Shown: positions 12,341-23,185, counted from the stretch's first letter. The stretch: DNA of 64,000 nt from Isoetes taiwanensis (GCA_021234155.1 JAJEKV010000880.1:1-64000), one strand, 5' to 3'. Notes: a model not told the origin generated them from the letters alone. Program-made: numbers and translations.

Positions 12341-12639
12341 AATGTAAAGTCTGTCAAAATGTTCTATATTTTTGACAATTTTGTTCTATAATTTTGTACA
12401 ATTTTCACAACCATGAATATATCACTTCTTTGTCACTCTATTACCCTTGCTATTTTTTTAATTGCCCCTTTTTGCTACACTTTATAAAAGTAATTATTTT
12501 GTTCTAGTTTAGGAGGATGAAAATTGCTATTTGAAATTTTTGCATGAAAGTTATGTTCAATCAACCCTCCAAAATGGTACCTAAATTACTTAAATTGTCA
12601 CACTGTCACAAAAATCTTAAAATGGACTTTTTAGGGGAA

Positions 12640-12717
12640 TTTTAGGAATCTTTCAAAGATTCCTTTTTTGAAGTGTCGTTTCCGACAAATAAGTGCGTTT
12701 CATTTTAAACTTTTGTT
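12640..12717 (-). repeat. E1 right terminal inverted repeat
   Basis: Contains AAATAAGTGCGTTTCATTTT followed by AAACTTTTGTT, the inverse of the left end. A second shared block, AGGAATCTTTCAAAGATTCC, lies further inside. One G (12718) separates it from the next copy. Confidence 0.8.
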
Positions 12718-12718
12718 G

Positions 12719-12770
12719 AACAAGGTTTAAAATGAAACATACTATTAAAGAAAAGCGCTTTGAAAGATTC
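12719..12770 (+). repeat. E2 left terminal inverted repeat
   Basis: Starts AACAAGGTTTAAAATGAAAC like E1, then diverges slightly (ATACTATTAAAG) and rejoins at GAAAGATTCCTTTATAAAA. Confidence 0.8.
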
Positions 12771-13914
12771 CTTTATAAAATTGAAAACTTAAAAAAAACA
12801 CACAAAATAGGGGCAAAATAGATTGTTGAGCGTTAGCATGGGATACCCCCAAAAAGCAACATTTTTAAAGCTTTTTCATTTTAAAGGAGGGCAAAAAAAA
12901 ATGCTTGTTTTAAGGAGAGAGACATTAATTTTGATAACTTCGGTAAAGTATTTATTGTTAAAAAGGAAGGAAATATAGATTGTTTTTTTGCAAGCTTAAT
13001 AGAAGTACTAAGAAAGTCAAACATTGGAAAGACAAAAGAGTGTGAAATCCTGGAGCAAGAAAGAGTTGTTTCAATTAAGCATTGTTAGAGAGACAAAGCT
13101 TTTCGGTTTAAAATCTTCATCAAAATAAATTATAATATTACTAGCACATAGTTTACAATGGAAGTAGTTAAGAACTTCATCAGTATAAATTTATACGGTG
13201 GCTCTTCCATCCCACGGACTCTCCCTGTAACCCGAATTCATCTGAGCACAACACGAGACGCTTTTTCTGATTCATCCCAGCAGTACGAGCGGTTTCTCGC
13301 TCTCGAGGCACCCACGGGCTCAAGTCGACCAAACTCCACCTCCTCATCTCTTCTTCCGTAGTGGAGGGTATTTTACGTATAAGTGCCCTTCCTCGGCACC
13401 GTTCTTTGCTTTCGGTTCCTCGTTTCATCGGGGAAAGGATTACGGGAGATTATCCCGTTTCCATGAAGCTTACTTTATCCGGGTCAATGTCCGCCTAATG
13501 AGACGACATTGCCCTCCCCTAAGGGCAATAAACCGCCGGTGGTGCCCGATCGAAAAAAGGCATCTAGATCCAGTCCCGTGCCGAAAACCAGCGTATCAAA
13601 TTATTAATAAGCCGGGTGGCTTGCCGGATATCACACCACGCGGCGCCTTGTCATTTGTGGGTCTCTTAATTCTCGCAAAACACCGGAACCGAAAATGCAT
13701 CGGCAGGGAGGAGTCTTTTCATTCTCTGTGTTAAAATGAACCATGGTTTTTACGATCGTATTTGTAAAAACCTATATGAAAAAATCAAACAGCTGCCACT
13801 GCTCTTAATTCACCACCATGACCCTTGACGTTTGTTTTAAGCCCACATAAAGCAATATAGAAATTAGAAATTAGTAAAAAAAAACAGGAAAATAAGTTAG
13901 CCCAAGAGGGTGGC

Positions 13915-14070
13915 CGGGTATAAGCTTATACCACGGTTGCCTTCTTTATTATAAATTATACTCATAAGAGCGTATAAATTATATGAACATTGTTTTTGTA
14001 TAAATTTATACCACCGGTTATTCAACCTTTAAAATTTAAACAAACGGATGTGGTATAAATTTATACGGTG
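13915..14070. repeat. E2 palindrome cluster 1
   Basis: Five full or partial copies, including GGTATAAATTTATAC near 14051 and a variant GGTATAAGCTTATACC near 13917. The variant keeps its dyad symmetry although its centre has changed from AATT to AGCT. Confidence 0.8.
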
Positions 14071-15082
14071 GAGTTACTGTAAAACAAAAAGCGTTAATTA
14101 TTGAAACACCAAGCGGATTTTGAAACCCGCCGATTGGAGACGCTCCCTTAGGTTTCGCTGCGGAAACATATGCGAGAGGTCGAATGAAAAAATGACCCCT
14201 CCGGTTTTGGAATGTGACTTCTTTGAGGCCATCCGGGAAAGACCGGACTTACCACGTGGAATTGAAAGCCTCCTCATCAAAAGCTATCCTTTATTTTAAA
14301 TCCATAAGGAATGTCTGCAATGGATAATGTAAAATGTTGCTTGTCTAAAAAGAGTCCCGACCGCATGCAATCACCCTCAACAACCCAATACAGCATTGGA
14401 CGTCACGACAAATGTGGTAAATCTCATATGTCGATCAAAAGCTGGAAGTGGCGACCTCTACCTGTTCAATTGCCTTTAACCTTTGCCTCTCTTCCTTGGC
14501 CCTCTGACGGGTTCAAAATCCATGGGCAGCCCCTTCTTCTTGTTCTACGTAAGAGTAATGTGAGACAAAGGCACAAACATAACATATTTTTGCCTCTTGC
14601 TCCACCTAGCGAAGTTAATCAGCGTGCTCTCGATGAAATCAAGGTGATCGCGGTACAACTTGGTACAAAAGTTTGCACCTCCCGCCTTTCTAGGTTGAGT
14701 CTTTTCATGCTTCGGCACGGCAAGTGACAATGTGTCTTCCGACCGCGGGGAAAAATATTGTCAAGACAAAAAAGGTAGAAAAACATGGCGCCAGCAAGTG
14801 AGGCTTACTGGTTTGGCTTCCTTGGCCATCTCTGAATCACGGCGAACTACTTTTTCCAACAAAGACAAATGTTTCTTTTGCTTTTAAGACCGGTAACTGC
14901 TGCCCGGGTGGCCAATGCGTTCATATTTTTTGTTTTGATTCACCACCTTTCTTTGGTTCTTTCCTGCGTCTTTTACCTTGTTCTTTGAGCTCCCCATCTC
15001 TAAACATACAAAAATTCTTCTTGAAGATCCCACACCCGTAAATGGTCAAGCGAAGTTTAGTGTCAATGGCTTAGGATGGGAC

Positions 15083-15260
15083 GGCGAGTATAAATTTATC
15101 ACGGGTGCGGGCCGGCAGTATAAATTTATCATAGTGCGTTCAGTAATAGGTCATGTATCTGGCGACGATAAATTATCTGACACGGCTTCACCCGGTATAA
15201 ATTTATGGACTGACGGTGTTATAAATTTATACGGGCGGTAAGGTATGAATTTATACCGTC
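15083..15260. repeat. E2 palindrome cluster 2
   Basis: About six full or partial copies of the palindrome, corresponding to E1 6562-6735. Confidence 0.8.
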
Positions 15261-16919
15261 ACTGAGTTATTACAAGATTCTAACCACGCAAAACGCCTCT
15301 GAAGATTGAATTGAATCTTTTACTTACTTGACCATCTCAAAGCGAAATAAAGTGGTTATCGTGTTGTTTCGACAGCCATAATGGGCTTCTTATCGAATCA
15401 TAGTTTCGTAAATGACTGGTCATTATCAGCTTCTCGAAGCTCTTTGAAGCTTATTCCTCATTTTTGAAGTCCTCTCCATGCATTTGTTTGAACTCCACGT
15501 ACTCTCGATGCATGAATGGGATCTTATCTATTAGGCTCATTTTAACCGAAGTCATTGTCAAGATTGTGACTTCGGCAATGACTTTGCCTCTTCGTCTGCG
15601 GATACACCCCGTAAATATGGGCTTCCAGCACCGCACCTGATACGGGTTTCCTCGCGAGTTCTTTTCTTTTGTAGCCGTATTGTGCCTCAAAGGGCGTAGT
15701 AGGTGTAATCTTCGGTTCCGCTTTTTGTAATCCCCGCAATCGATTGCGTGGCTTCTATCAACCATAACAACTAGGCGACACATCGCGCGAGGATTTCTTC
15801 TCATTCTTTGCTTAAGAATGGCCATGTGCCGCCGCACAACTTTGGGACCTGCCGGCGATCAACCCCCATCTTTCATTTTTGGTGGCCTCTTGATCGGGTG
15901 CTTATAGTGTCAAAAGAAATGGTTTGTTTTTGAGTTTGGTTTCATTAACCAGCTTGAAATAGCACTTGACTTATCTGCCGGGCTTCACAACGACTCAATG
16001 CTGCTTTCGGGGGCTTCCAAAGAAACCTGGCCCGACTCCTCTATAGTCAAGGGCTTTGTTTTTCTAGATTTTTTCTTGGTAGGAGGCGTGTATCTGTAGT
16101 ACCAAGGGAATGCTTCCTACCACCCCTTTCCCTTTGTGTTGGCGGTTCCTCCTCTTCTCTTCCTCTTCCTCTTCCACCCTTCCTCACTACTTCCTCTTCG
16201 ATACTCACGAGGATTGCCATAGACCCTTGACCAACACTTTTTTAAATCGCGCGGCATTATTGACATCAAATTTTACTACGTCGTAATGCGGGGTTATGTT
16301 AAAGACTGACGGTATAAATTTATCTGACCACCTAAGAATAACTTACAAAGCCGTTCTTAATTGGTGAAACCGAATGTAATCGCGGCATCGTCTTTAGGCT
16401 TTGCATGCTTATTTTAAACATTCTAAGTATTGAACATAGTAGAGCTGCCCTTGTCATGGTTACACTGCCATTAGAACTTCATCATCGATTCTCAGCAGCA
16501 AGTTTCATAATTTATTAGCGAGGGGTAAATCTTTTAGACTTGAACTTGCCCTTCCGATTTATTTTGCACATCTGGTATGTATCGGTGGGTTCGCTCTCTC
16601 TTGCCCATTGGGGATTACCAAGTCCGATCCTTAAGTTCATAAGTCTCGTGGGCTCGTGGTGAAGCCTTTGATGATGACCGCCCGGTACAAACTTGATCTT
16701 AAGGGCTGGAAAGCGCGCTAAAAAACCATTTTTATTAAGAATATTAACCTTTTCGAGTTTTTGAAACACAAAAATAGTAAAAAAGGAAAGGGATAAAAAT
16801 CCACACTAAATTAACACTTTATTTGTGTCATTTGTTTGGAAACACAACAATATTACGAAAATATTAAGGTTAGAGGACCATTCGTTGAGCACTAGACATC
16901 AAGAATCTGAAATAATTCT

Positions 16920-17110
16920 GAACGGTGATAAATTTATACGGCTCGAGCACAAGCGTATAAATTTGCCCATTGATCGCATTCGAGGCGATAAATTTATACC
17001 GTGTTCGGCAGCAGCAATTTATTTTGTTAACCGGCGGTATAAATTTATAAACCGACACAAACGATATAAATTATAACGATCGAGTCATCTCGGTATAAAT
17101 TTATACCGTG
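16920..17110. repeat. E2 palindrome cluster 3
   Basis: About six full or partial copies, with a clean GGTATAAATTTATACCG near 17091. Corresponds to E1 8530-8780. Confidence 0.8.
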
Positions 17111-17374
17111 AAACTTACACTCTAACGCAATTAAAACAAAGAGAAAACTAAAACAACATCTTAAAGTAGACTTAGTGGCCATGGCCATTATGAACAGCGT
17201 GATAAGGGGTTGGAGCAAAATAAGAGGGGGTATATAAAAGGACCCATGGTTTAGCCGACTCTAAACTGCGTACAGATATGGAGAAAATAGGTGTGCTCGG
17301 GCTTAAGTATTCTCGCTAAGCCGTTTTAGCCATAGCGTTTCTCCATAAAGATTCCAATACAGTATGCGTGAGGT

Positions 17375-17540
17375 TTTTACCGTGATAAATTTTATTACGT
17401 GTCTTCCTCCTCCGTGTAAAATTTATACCATCTCAGATAAATTTATGGGTCCGGGCAGCCTCCAAGTTTGCCTTCTCTGTAAAATTTATACCATCCACAG
17501 TAATAAACTTTTACCGTCTGCGCTGTACGTGGGTATAAAT
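17375..17540. repeat. E2 palindrome cluster 4
   Basis: Four or five decayed copies, corresponding to E1 9036-9195. Most have lost one half of the dyad. Confidence 0.6.
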
Positions 17541-17899
17541 TTGATCACCGTAGCCTTCTTCAGTATGGCTCTGAGAAAAAGCTACCGAAACCTCAGCTCA
17601 TTAGCGGGAGCTTCCTCCTACAATGACATTCCACACCCCCTCAAGCTGACCTTTTGGTAGCCCTCGGAAATTCTGCCTCGATATTCAAACCGTCTTTGAT
17701 CTTACCGGCCCGCGACCACCTGGAAGCTGCACGGTTCAATTTGCTCCACACACCACATCACCGGCGTCGTTTGCCCCCACCAATGCGTTTTACTCCACCC
17801 ACAGTCTAGAGGAGGACTACCTCCTCCCTCCTTGCCTTCATTTTAGTACGTCGTCTTTATCCACCATAGGCTAAATCTGGGAGGTAAATCCGTAACTCC

Positions 17900-20355
17900 A
17901 TCAATTTTGCCGTATGGTACTACAACAAGTGGGGCTTGATGACATGCAACTCCTGTTTCTACGACACTTCAGGAGCTGGTCAATCCACGTCACCAACCCT
18001 CGATTACTTTTTTCCTAGAGAAAAGCACGGAATTGAGGTTGATTCGATGGATAGTTAAGGTTCAATGACTCTCGCTAGACCAAAGGCTACTTTAGCCTTC
18101 AATATTAGGCTGATGATGGTGAAGTTTACTTACACGGCTTTGGTGGCCACACCGCCCCGTCAAACGACCTTCAAATTGATTCATGCTTTAGGCGCAGACG
18201 ACTTGACCGCCTAAAGAAAAGGCTTTTCTGACAAGAATCCGGGGCATTAATGATCATCGCCATTCAGAGGCATAACCAGAATTCATGCCCTTCAATGTGT
18301 CTCCGGATGGAAGGTTTCTTTAAGGAGTCTTGTGAGAAACTCCCTAATAGCCCTATGTACCACTTGAGTGACAATTTCCGCGAAACAAGAAGTCACGATA
18401 ATTATAAGGAGATGTGTGTTGAGGGTGGAGAACGCTTTGTCGCTACTCTTACTTTATTGCTCTCGAAAAAGAGTTTTTTCGGCGCATTCCTTTAGAAAGG
18501 ATAGGATGTCTGTTTGTGCTACATGCTCAATTAAAAGCTCGAGAGACAAAATGCAAGGACACTTCACACTAAAAAGTAAGCTTCGAGGGGCGTGTTCTTG
18601 CCTAGTTCTACTTAAAAGTAGGTTTTTTTCCTAAACATATTTTCATTTCAGATGCATTGAAGGAGAAATTGAACAAGCACGTAGAACAACAATCTTTGGA
18701 AAGGAAAAATTGACAAAACATAGGAAGAAAGCCTTTAATCGAACAACCACTCAACTACATATCGGTTGTTATTGATGGAATGGACCGTAAGAAGACCACC
18801 CTACCACATTTTGTCAATGTGCCTAAGGATGTCTTCAAGAAGATTTTCATACATGTTGTTGGTGCTATGGTATTTAATGGAAAACTATCTTGCAAGGCAT
18901 TTTGAATTATCCAAACATTCATGCTGATCCAAATCTCACTATCACAATATTGAATAAGCTTCTTTCCAATCTAGAACATATATACCACCGGTTTACGTAT
19001 CTCGCTAGATAACACGACAAGGGAAAATAAGAATCAGCGTTGTTTGTTTAACGTGTTATGCTAGTAGAGAAACAAATCTTCAAGAAGGTGAAGATTGGTT
19101 TCCGCTTGTTGTCATACACACGACCAAATTGATCGGATACCAAGAGGTTCTCTAAACGCCTTGCTCGAAAAAGCCTCACCTACCAGCAATGATTGAGGTT
19201 ATCCAAGATTCCTACAATCTCGTCCGGACATCGAAGTTGTTGGAAGAAACTTATGATTTCAAAGAATGGATTTTTTTTTCAAGAGATCAATGGGTCACCG
19301 TGCTATTGAGCCCTTGAGAAATATTACATTTCAAAGATCGGATCAAAATTTCACTTGTAGATGGGGGCCATCTTACAAGAAAGAAATATGCCACATCTTT
19401 GCGTTGGCAAAGAACGGTGTATTCAATTCATTAGCACCATCCCCAATACTAGTTCCATGCTCTCTGCAGAGCAAATGCCTCTAAAAGTTTTTGAAAGAAA
19501 TCACAAAGAGTGAAAAAGGAGGAAGAGCATTTGACTCAAGCAAAATCATTGGATTTTATTGAGACAAGTATCTGGCCTGTGGTTTAAACCACTTTGGGGA
19601 GGAGATGCTTTATGGTGGCCTCGCTTTTTTTCTCGCAACGTGGATATTTTTTGTAAGCTTCATTACAAGGCTTCACGGGCTATATTCAATCGGGCCATCT
19701 AGGCAAACTCTCCCCCTGCAAGTTGATAATCAAGAGGAACATGTAGAGATATTGGCTAGCTCAGATGAAGATGTGAGTCATGTACACCGGCCCTGACGAC
19801 AAAAGACAACAAGTTGCCGAGTATCCTGGTTGCCCCGAGATCTGAAAGGAATGCTCCTTGCGCTGTCCCACCTGATAATGATGAGTCCGGGAAGCCGCTC
19901 GCCAGCTAGCTAAAGTAAATCGGAGGTAACAAGAGAGGATGGAATTCCCTCAACTAAAAGTAATCGATGAGAACAAATGCCGCCGCTTCTTTTCGGGGAG
20001 TTATACCTTTGGAGATGGTAAAAACAGAGTGGTAAAGAGAGCAAAGTCCAAAGCAAGCACCGGCCATAGATCTATCCGAAGTGAAGGTTCTTGCGATATG
20101 ACTTTGTTGAAAACGTTGCTAATAAGTTAAATATGGTCACTCAAACTTTAATAAGGTCGCAAGATGTTGATTAGACAAACAACCTAGAAAGGTGGCCAAA
20201 AAGATGATGATGAGGACTCACTTGTGAAGCGGTGAGGAAGAAGATGGATTCGAGTACATCCAGTTTTGAGAGTGAAGGGAGGATGAAGGCTCAAGTGATC
20301 GGGGGATTAAAATGAGTCGGAGGATGAGATGCATCCGATCTTGCCGAAAAATGTA
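17900..20355 (+). pseudogene. E2 copy of the DDE transposase-like gene, degraded
   Basis: Collinear with the E1 gene. Clear blocks are RMEGFFKESCEKLPNSPMYH near 18308-18365, DGMD with KTTLPHF near 18775-18810, LTITILNKLL near 18935-18965, and a DAFMVASLF-like segment near 19600. The acidic (S)SDEDV tail lies near 19760. The RMEGFFKESCEKLP block matches WMEKYFRETCEKLP in E3, which supports common descent and coding constraint before decay. It is broken by several frameshifts. Confidence 0.55.
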
Positions 20356-20704
20356 AGTTTGTCCGATGACTCAAACATGTAAAAAACAAAAGAGCGTGTG
20401 ATGACCTGCGTCCCGTCAAAATGTTCTATATTTTTTTGACAATTTTGTTCATAATTTTGTACAATTTTCACAACCATGAAATATATCACTTCTTTGTCAC
20501 TCTATTACCCTTGCTATTTTTTTTTAATTGCCCTTTTTGCTACACTTTATAAAAAGTAATTATTTTTGTTCTAGTTTAGGGAGGATGAAAATTGCTATTT
20601 GAAATTTTTGTATGAAAGTTATGTTCAATCAACCCCTCAAAATGGTACCTAAATTACTTAAATTGTCACACTGTCACAAAAAATCTTAAAAATGGACTTT
20701 TTAA

Positions 20705-20781
20705 AGGGAATTTTAGGAATTTTTCAAAGATTCCTTTGAAGTCGTTTCAAAAAATAAGTGCGTTTCATTTTAAACTTTGTT
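20705..20781 (-). repeat. E2 right terminal inverted repeat
   Basis: Contains AAATAAGTGCGTTTCATTTT followed by AAACTTTGTT, matching the E1 right end and inverted relative to both left ends. Confidence 0.8.
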
Positions 20782-20785
20782 GATG

Positions 20786-20923
20786 GCTAAAAGTCGAGAA
20801 TCCTGCCCACTTGCAACCATGCTTTTCGTCATGTCGTATTGATCTCAGGTCACCAAGATCGAAATTGTCCCAGACCCAAATCATCACCAATCTTCTTCCG
20901 CACGATTTCATTGTAGAATAAAT
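20786..20923 (+). pseudogene. ATL RING-H2 gene, 3' part after the insertion
   Basis: RILPTCNHAF at about 20801-20830 supplies the third cysteine and the His of a RING-H2 finger. Just after it one base is missing: a frame change gives a HVDCID-like reading, then a degenerate NCP. With the 298-base left part and one GATG removed, the site reads FEDG..KSRILPTC, with a stop in place of one residue. This is the downstream half of the gene disrupted by E1/E2. The TRIM element lies just beyond. Confidence 0.7.
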
Positions 20924-20928
20924 TGAGT

Positions 20929-21104
20929 TGTTGGAATGTTGGAGTATGTGTAATGGGCACACATGAAGAATGACTTCGATTGGAGGAGTGAGAAAAGCCC
21001 ATCAAAGGGCCGGTAGAAATGCTGGTAGAGTACTTGGCTTGCAAGCGAGGTCCCGGGTCGGATCCCCACTGTCCACCCAATCATAGAAGGCTCATTTCTC
21101 AACA
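20929..21104 (+). repeat. TRIM 5' LTR
   Basis: Begins TGTTGGAATGTTGG and ends CTCAACA. It contains a tRNA-like segment from 21007 whose A box is damaged (GGTAGAAATGCTGG). Confidence 0.9.
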
Positions 21105-21121
21105 TGGTATCGCAGCCATGG
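21105..21121 (+). other. TRIM primer-binding site
   Basis: TGGTATCGCAGCCATGG lies directly after the 5' LTR and resembles the complement of the 3' end of initiator Met tRNA (usual form TGGTATCAGAGCC), with mismatches at CGC. Confidence 0.8.
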
Positions 21122-21282
21122 TCCCAAGTAGAGGGTGCTTAACAAAGATCGGGATAGTCCCCAATGGTGTAGGGGTGAGAATGAGCAAAGCTTGGCCAGT
21201 GGAAAGCCCAACCCCGATGGTGGAGTTGCCCGAGGAGGGGAGCATATGGATTGTGGTGAAGGCTGGAATGGATTGGTGTGCC

Positions 21283-21295
21283 CATTAAGGGGGAA
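21283..21295 (+). other. TRIM polypurine tract
   Basis: ATTAAGGGGGAA lies directly before the 3' LTR, the expected plus-strand primer site. Confidence 0.7.
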
Positions 21296-21469
21296 TGTTG
21301 GAATGTTGGAGTATGTGTAATGGGCACACATGAAGAATGACTCAGTGGAGGAGTGCCGAAAGCCCATCAAAGGGCCGGTAGCTCAGTGGTAGAGTACTTG
21401 GCTTGCAAGCGAGAGTCCCGGTTGGGATCCCACCTGCCCACCCAATCATAGAAGGCTCATTTCTCAACA
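21296..21469 (+). repeat. TRIM 3' LTR
   Basis: Direct repeat of the 5' LTR, with an intact A-box-like GGTAGCTCAGTGG. Confidence 0.9.
21372..21440 (+). other. tRNA-Ala(TGC)-like sequence inside the TRIM LTR
   Basis: GGGCCGG at the start can pair with CCTGCCC at the end (6 of 7 pairs), followed by an unpaired A. There is an A box (TAGCTCAGTGG), an anticodon-arm-like CTTGG CTTGCAA GCGAG with TGC at the anticodon position, and a degraded B box (GGTTGGGATCC; GGGTCGGATCC in the other LTR). The stem has a mismatch and the T arm is poor, so I do not call it a functional tRNA. It may act as, or derive from, an internal RNA polymerase III promoter. Confidence 0.6.
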
Positions 21470-21474
21470 TGAGT

Positions 21475-21737
21475 AATTGTTCCAATTCAAGCGTGACAAT
21501 TGTTCTTCGAAAGTCCAAAATCATATAGCTATTATACAGCTTTCTGAAAAACTTTGTATCTTTAACTTGACATTTTCCATTATTAATTAGCCTGTTTCCA
21601 TTTCCGTTTCTTTTAGGTGTTGCAAAGATCAGAAAGAGAAATTTTTACCGCTGCCATTGCCATTCTGTAGTTACCCTTTGATATTATTTCACAGGCAATT
21701 CAATGTTGAATGTCCTGTCTCTTTGCCAAATTCCCAC
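21475..21737. other. No gene seen
   Basis: AT-rich flank between the TRIM and the MITE. It is possibly the 3' untranslated region of the broken ATL gene. No feature is supportable. Confidence 0.4.
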
Positions 21738-21740
21738 TTA

Positions 21741-21899
21741 GAGGCGCCTCACATGTAAATCTTTAAATCTTTAGGTATTCACATATAGTTCATCTGAGAC
21801 CGGTTTGACATCTGAGCCGCTCGTGAATCTTGCGATTTACACTTGAGCTGCCTCAGCGGCTTGACTTCTTAAAACTTGCGATGACATGTGAGGCGTCCC
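21741..21899. mobile_element. Tourist-like MITE, 159 bp
   Basis: Imperfect terminal inverted repeats (GAGGCGCCTCACATGT and, inverted, GGGACGCCTCATG-type with CACATGTC) are flanked by TTA duplicates at 21738-21740 and 21900-21902. That is the usual target for PIF/Harbinger MITEs. It has no coding capacity. Confidence 0.6.
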
Positions 21900-22229
21900 T
21901 TACTAATATTCTTAGATAACCAATAAAACACAAGTTGTTGCTTCAAATATTCTTTCTACACATTATAGTGTAGAGGAATTTGGAAGGCTATGCATCTAAC
22001 TTGCTCAAATCGTACACACCATGGGTTATTTTGTTGTTAAAAAAAAGAATTATTTCACTAGTAACACACACGAGGTTTTTGTTAACATGATTGTTAAATC
22101 AAAGGGGTTAACTTCTAAGAAGTTGTTATAGTTAAATTAGGCATTTAACCTCTTTCACATTGCTTTCTGTTATATCAAATCTTAACATTTTGTTGACAAC
22201 TTTATAAATTGTCGACAAAAGCTTACTGG

Positions 22230-22798
22230 ATGCCAGACTTCGCCTTTAGTTTTTGTTAACTGCGTCGAGATCAGCATCGAAACAATCGAGGTTTCCATCA
22301 TTGGATCTCCTCCACACGATGTTGGCTCCAGGCCATAACGAATCACCAAACAAATGTCGCTACCCTCTTGTAAGTGTTTTTTACGCGAAAAGCGAGATTA
22401 TATGCATGTTGCCAGTTACAAGTTATTGAAGACGAAAGCTATACTCTGCTAAGATGTCCTGCTTTTGAGACGGTTAAGAACCGTTATTCCATTCCATGCT
22501 TCAACAACTTCTCAGAGCCCCATGTGTGCATCACTTGGCATTATACATACTTGAGGTTCTGGATGAGCGTCTTCAATTGCTGAGCCCTCAATAGTCATCG
22601 TCTACTTATATTTTCTTCTTGCTTGTCTAGCATCATCATTACTGCAAAGGTTTTTCCCTTGAAAACCTTTCGAGGTAGGAGTTTTTTAATCCTAGTAGTA
22701 ATAGTTGTACTAGGCCATTATATGGGTCCCATGTCCTCTTGAACTCCGTGGACGTTACAAAATCTATTCTATTCTATTCTATTCTATTCTATTCTAGA
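22230..22798 (+). mobile_element. LINE 3' end, family A, with ATTCT tail
   Basis: Across frameshifts the region encodes the C-terminal zinc-finger part of an L1-type reverse-transcriptase protein: CCQLQVIEDESYTLLRCPAF at about 22400-22470, then LALYILEVLDERLQLL. The 3' UTR has TTTTTTAATCCTAGTAG and CTCCGTGGACG, and ends in (ATTCT)n from 22763. The same UTR motifs recur inverted at 44838 onwards and 62966 onwards. The element is 5'-truncated. Transposon E3 is inserted in the tail, which resumes as ATTCTATTCT at 30890. Confidence 0.75.
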
Positions 22799-22802
22799 TA
22801 TT

Positions 22803-22840
22803 AACAAGATTGCGTATTAAACGGGAGCAAATCATTGAAA
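22803..22840 (+). repeat. E3 left terminal inverted repeat
   Basis: AACAAGATTGCGTATTAAAC then GGGAGCAAATC, matched inverted at 30850-30888. Confidence 0.8.
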
Positions 22841-23185
22841 CGAGAGCAAAAGGAATATTCTCAAAAGATTTCCTTTTTTACAAAAAGGGGGGTAAAACGA
22901 GGTTAAAAAAAAAAAAAAAAAAAAGATGCATGAAATTCTATTTTGACCCCAAATGACTATTTTTTTTTTTTTTTGCAACGAAAAGAATTGACTTTTTAAA
23001 GTGTCACTTTTCTTAGCAAATAGAATGTTCTTCAAGTATGTTTAAAGAGAGAAACTCTAATTTCAGAGGATAAAATATTTAACAAAAAATTGAAGTAAGT
23101 CCTCAGAATCGAAACCGGTAGTATTCTCAAAATTTGAAGATAGAATCTTCATATTCACATGCAAAATTCTGATCTTTTTCCAAGA

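Larger units (their letters stand above)
299..12717 (-). mobile_element. E1: 12.4-kb DNA transposon with methyltransferase and DDE genes
   Basis: The ends are inverted repeats. The left end begins AACAAGGTTTAAAATGAAAC and the right end, reverse-complemented, begins AACAAAAGTTTAAAATGAA. Both continue CGCACTTATTT, then diverge and rejoin at GAAAGATTCCT. Adjacent copy E2 has the same ends, and the pair is flanked by GATG (295-298 and 20782-20785), which restores the ATL reading FEDG..KSRILP across the site. Contents are a minus-strand multi-exon methyltransferase gene on the left, a plus-strand DDE transposase-like gene on the right, and clusters of GGTATAAATTTATACC palindromes. E1 is longer than E2 because it carries a 3.8-kb Helitron and about 300 bp near 9.7-10.0 kb that E2 lacks. 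The strand given is that of the methyltransferase gene. I cannot assign a named superfamily. Confidence 0.85.
13183..17660 (-). pseudogene. E2 copy of the beta-class DNA methyltransferase gene, degraded
   Basis: Collinear with the E1 gene. The last exon (about 13770 to 13190) retains traces of the motif I region but is broken by several indels. Motif IV PYGFKIKD is readable near 14288-14310. The MSLIDKI.FMHREYVEF exon is at 15451-15780 and the donors are in the same places. The palindrome clusters occupy the equivalent introns. The poly-Glu tract is contracted. No intact frame remains. Confidence 0.55.
12719..20781 (-). mobile_element. E2: 8.1-kb tandem copy of the methyltransferase/DDE transposon
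   Basis: It begins AACAAGGTTTAAAATGAAAC, one base after the right end of E1. It ends with the inverse (GTTTCATTTT then AAACTTTGTT at 20781), followed by the GATG target duplicate. It is collinear with E1 but lacks the Helitron and about 300 bp near the transposase N-terminus. Most differences from E1 are small indels and short substituted patches, even in coding segments. Confidence 0.85.
20929..21469 (+). mobile_element. TRIM (miniature LTR retrotransposon), 541 bp, with tRNA-like LTRs
   Basis: Two direct LTRs (20929-21104 and 21296-21469, 174-176 bp) each begin TGTTG and end CAACA. A 5-bp target duplicate TGAGT flanks the element (20924-20928, 21470-21474). A primer-binding site (TGGTATCGCAGCC, 21105) resembles the usual plant initiator-Met TGGTATCAGAGCC. 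A purine tract (TTAAGGGGGAA) precedes the second LTR. The 191-bp internal region encodes nothing recognisable. It is therefore non-autonomous and must use reverse transcriptase from another element. LTRs are similar but not identical, so it is not very recent. Confidence 0.9.

Noticed and set aside
299-12717. Assigning E1-E3 to a named superfamily such as Academ, KDZ or Ginger
   Set aside because: The 4-bp duplicate and AACA ends alone are not diagnostic, and the transposase motifs could not be compared without a profile search.
21372-21440. Functional tRNA-Ala gene
   Set aside because: The anticodon stem has a mismatch, the T arm is poor, and the segment is part of an LTR present twice in direct orientation.
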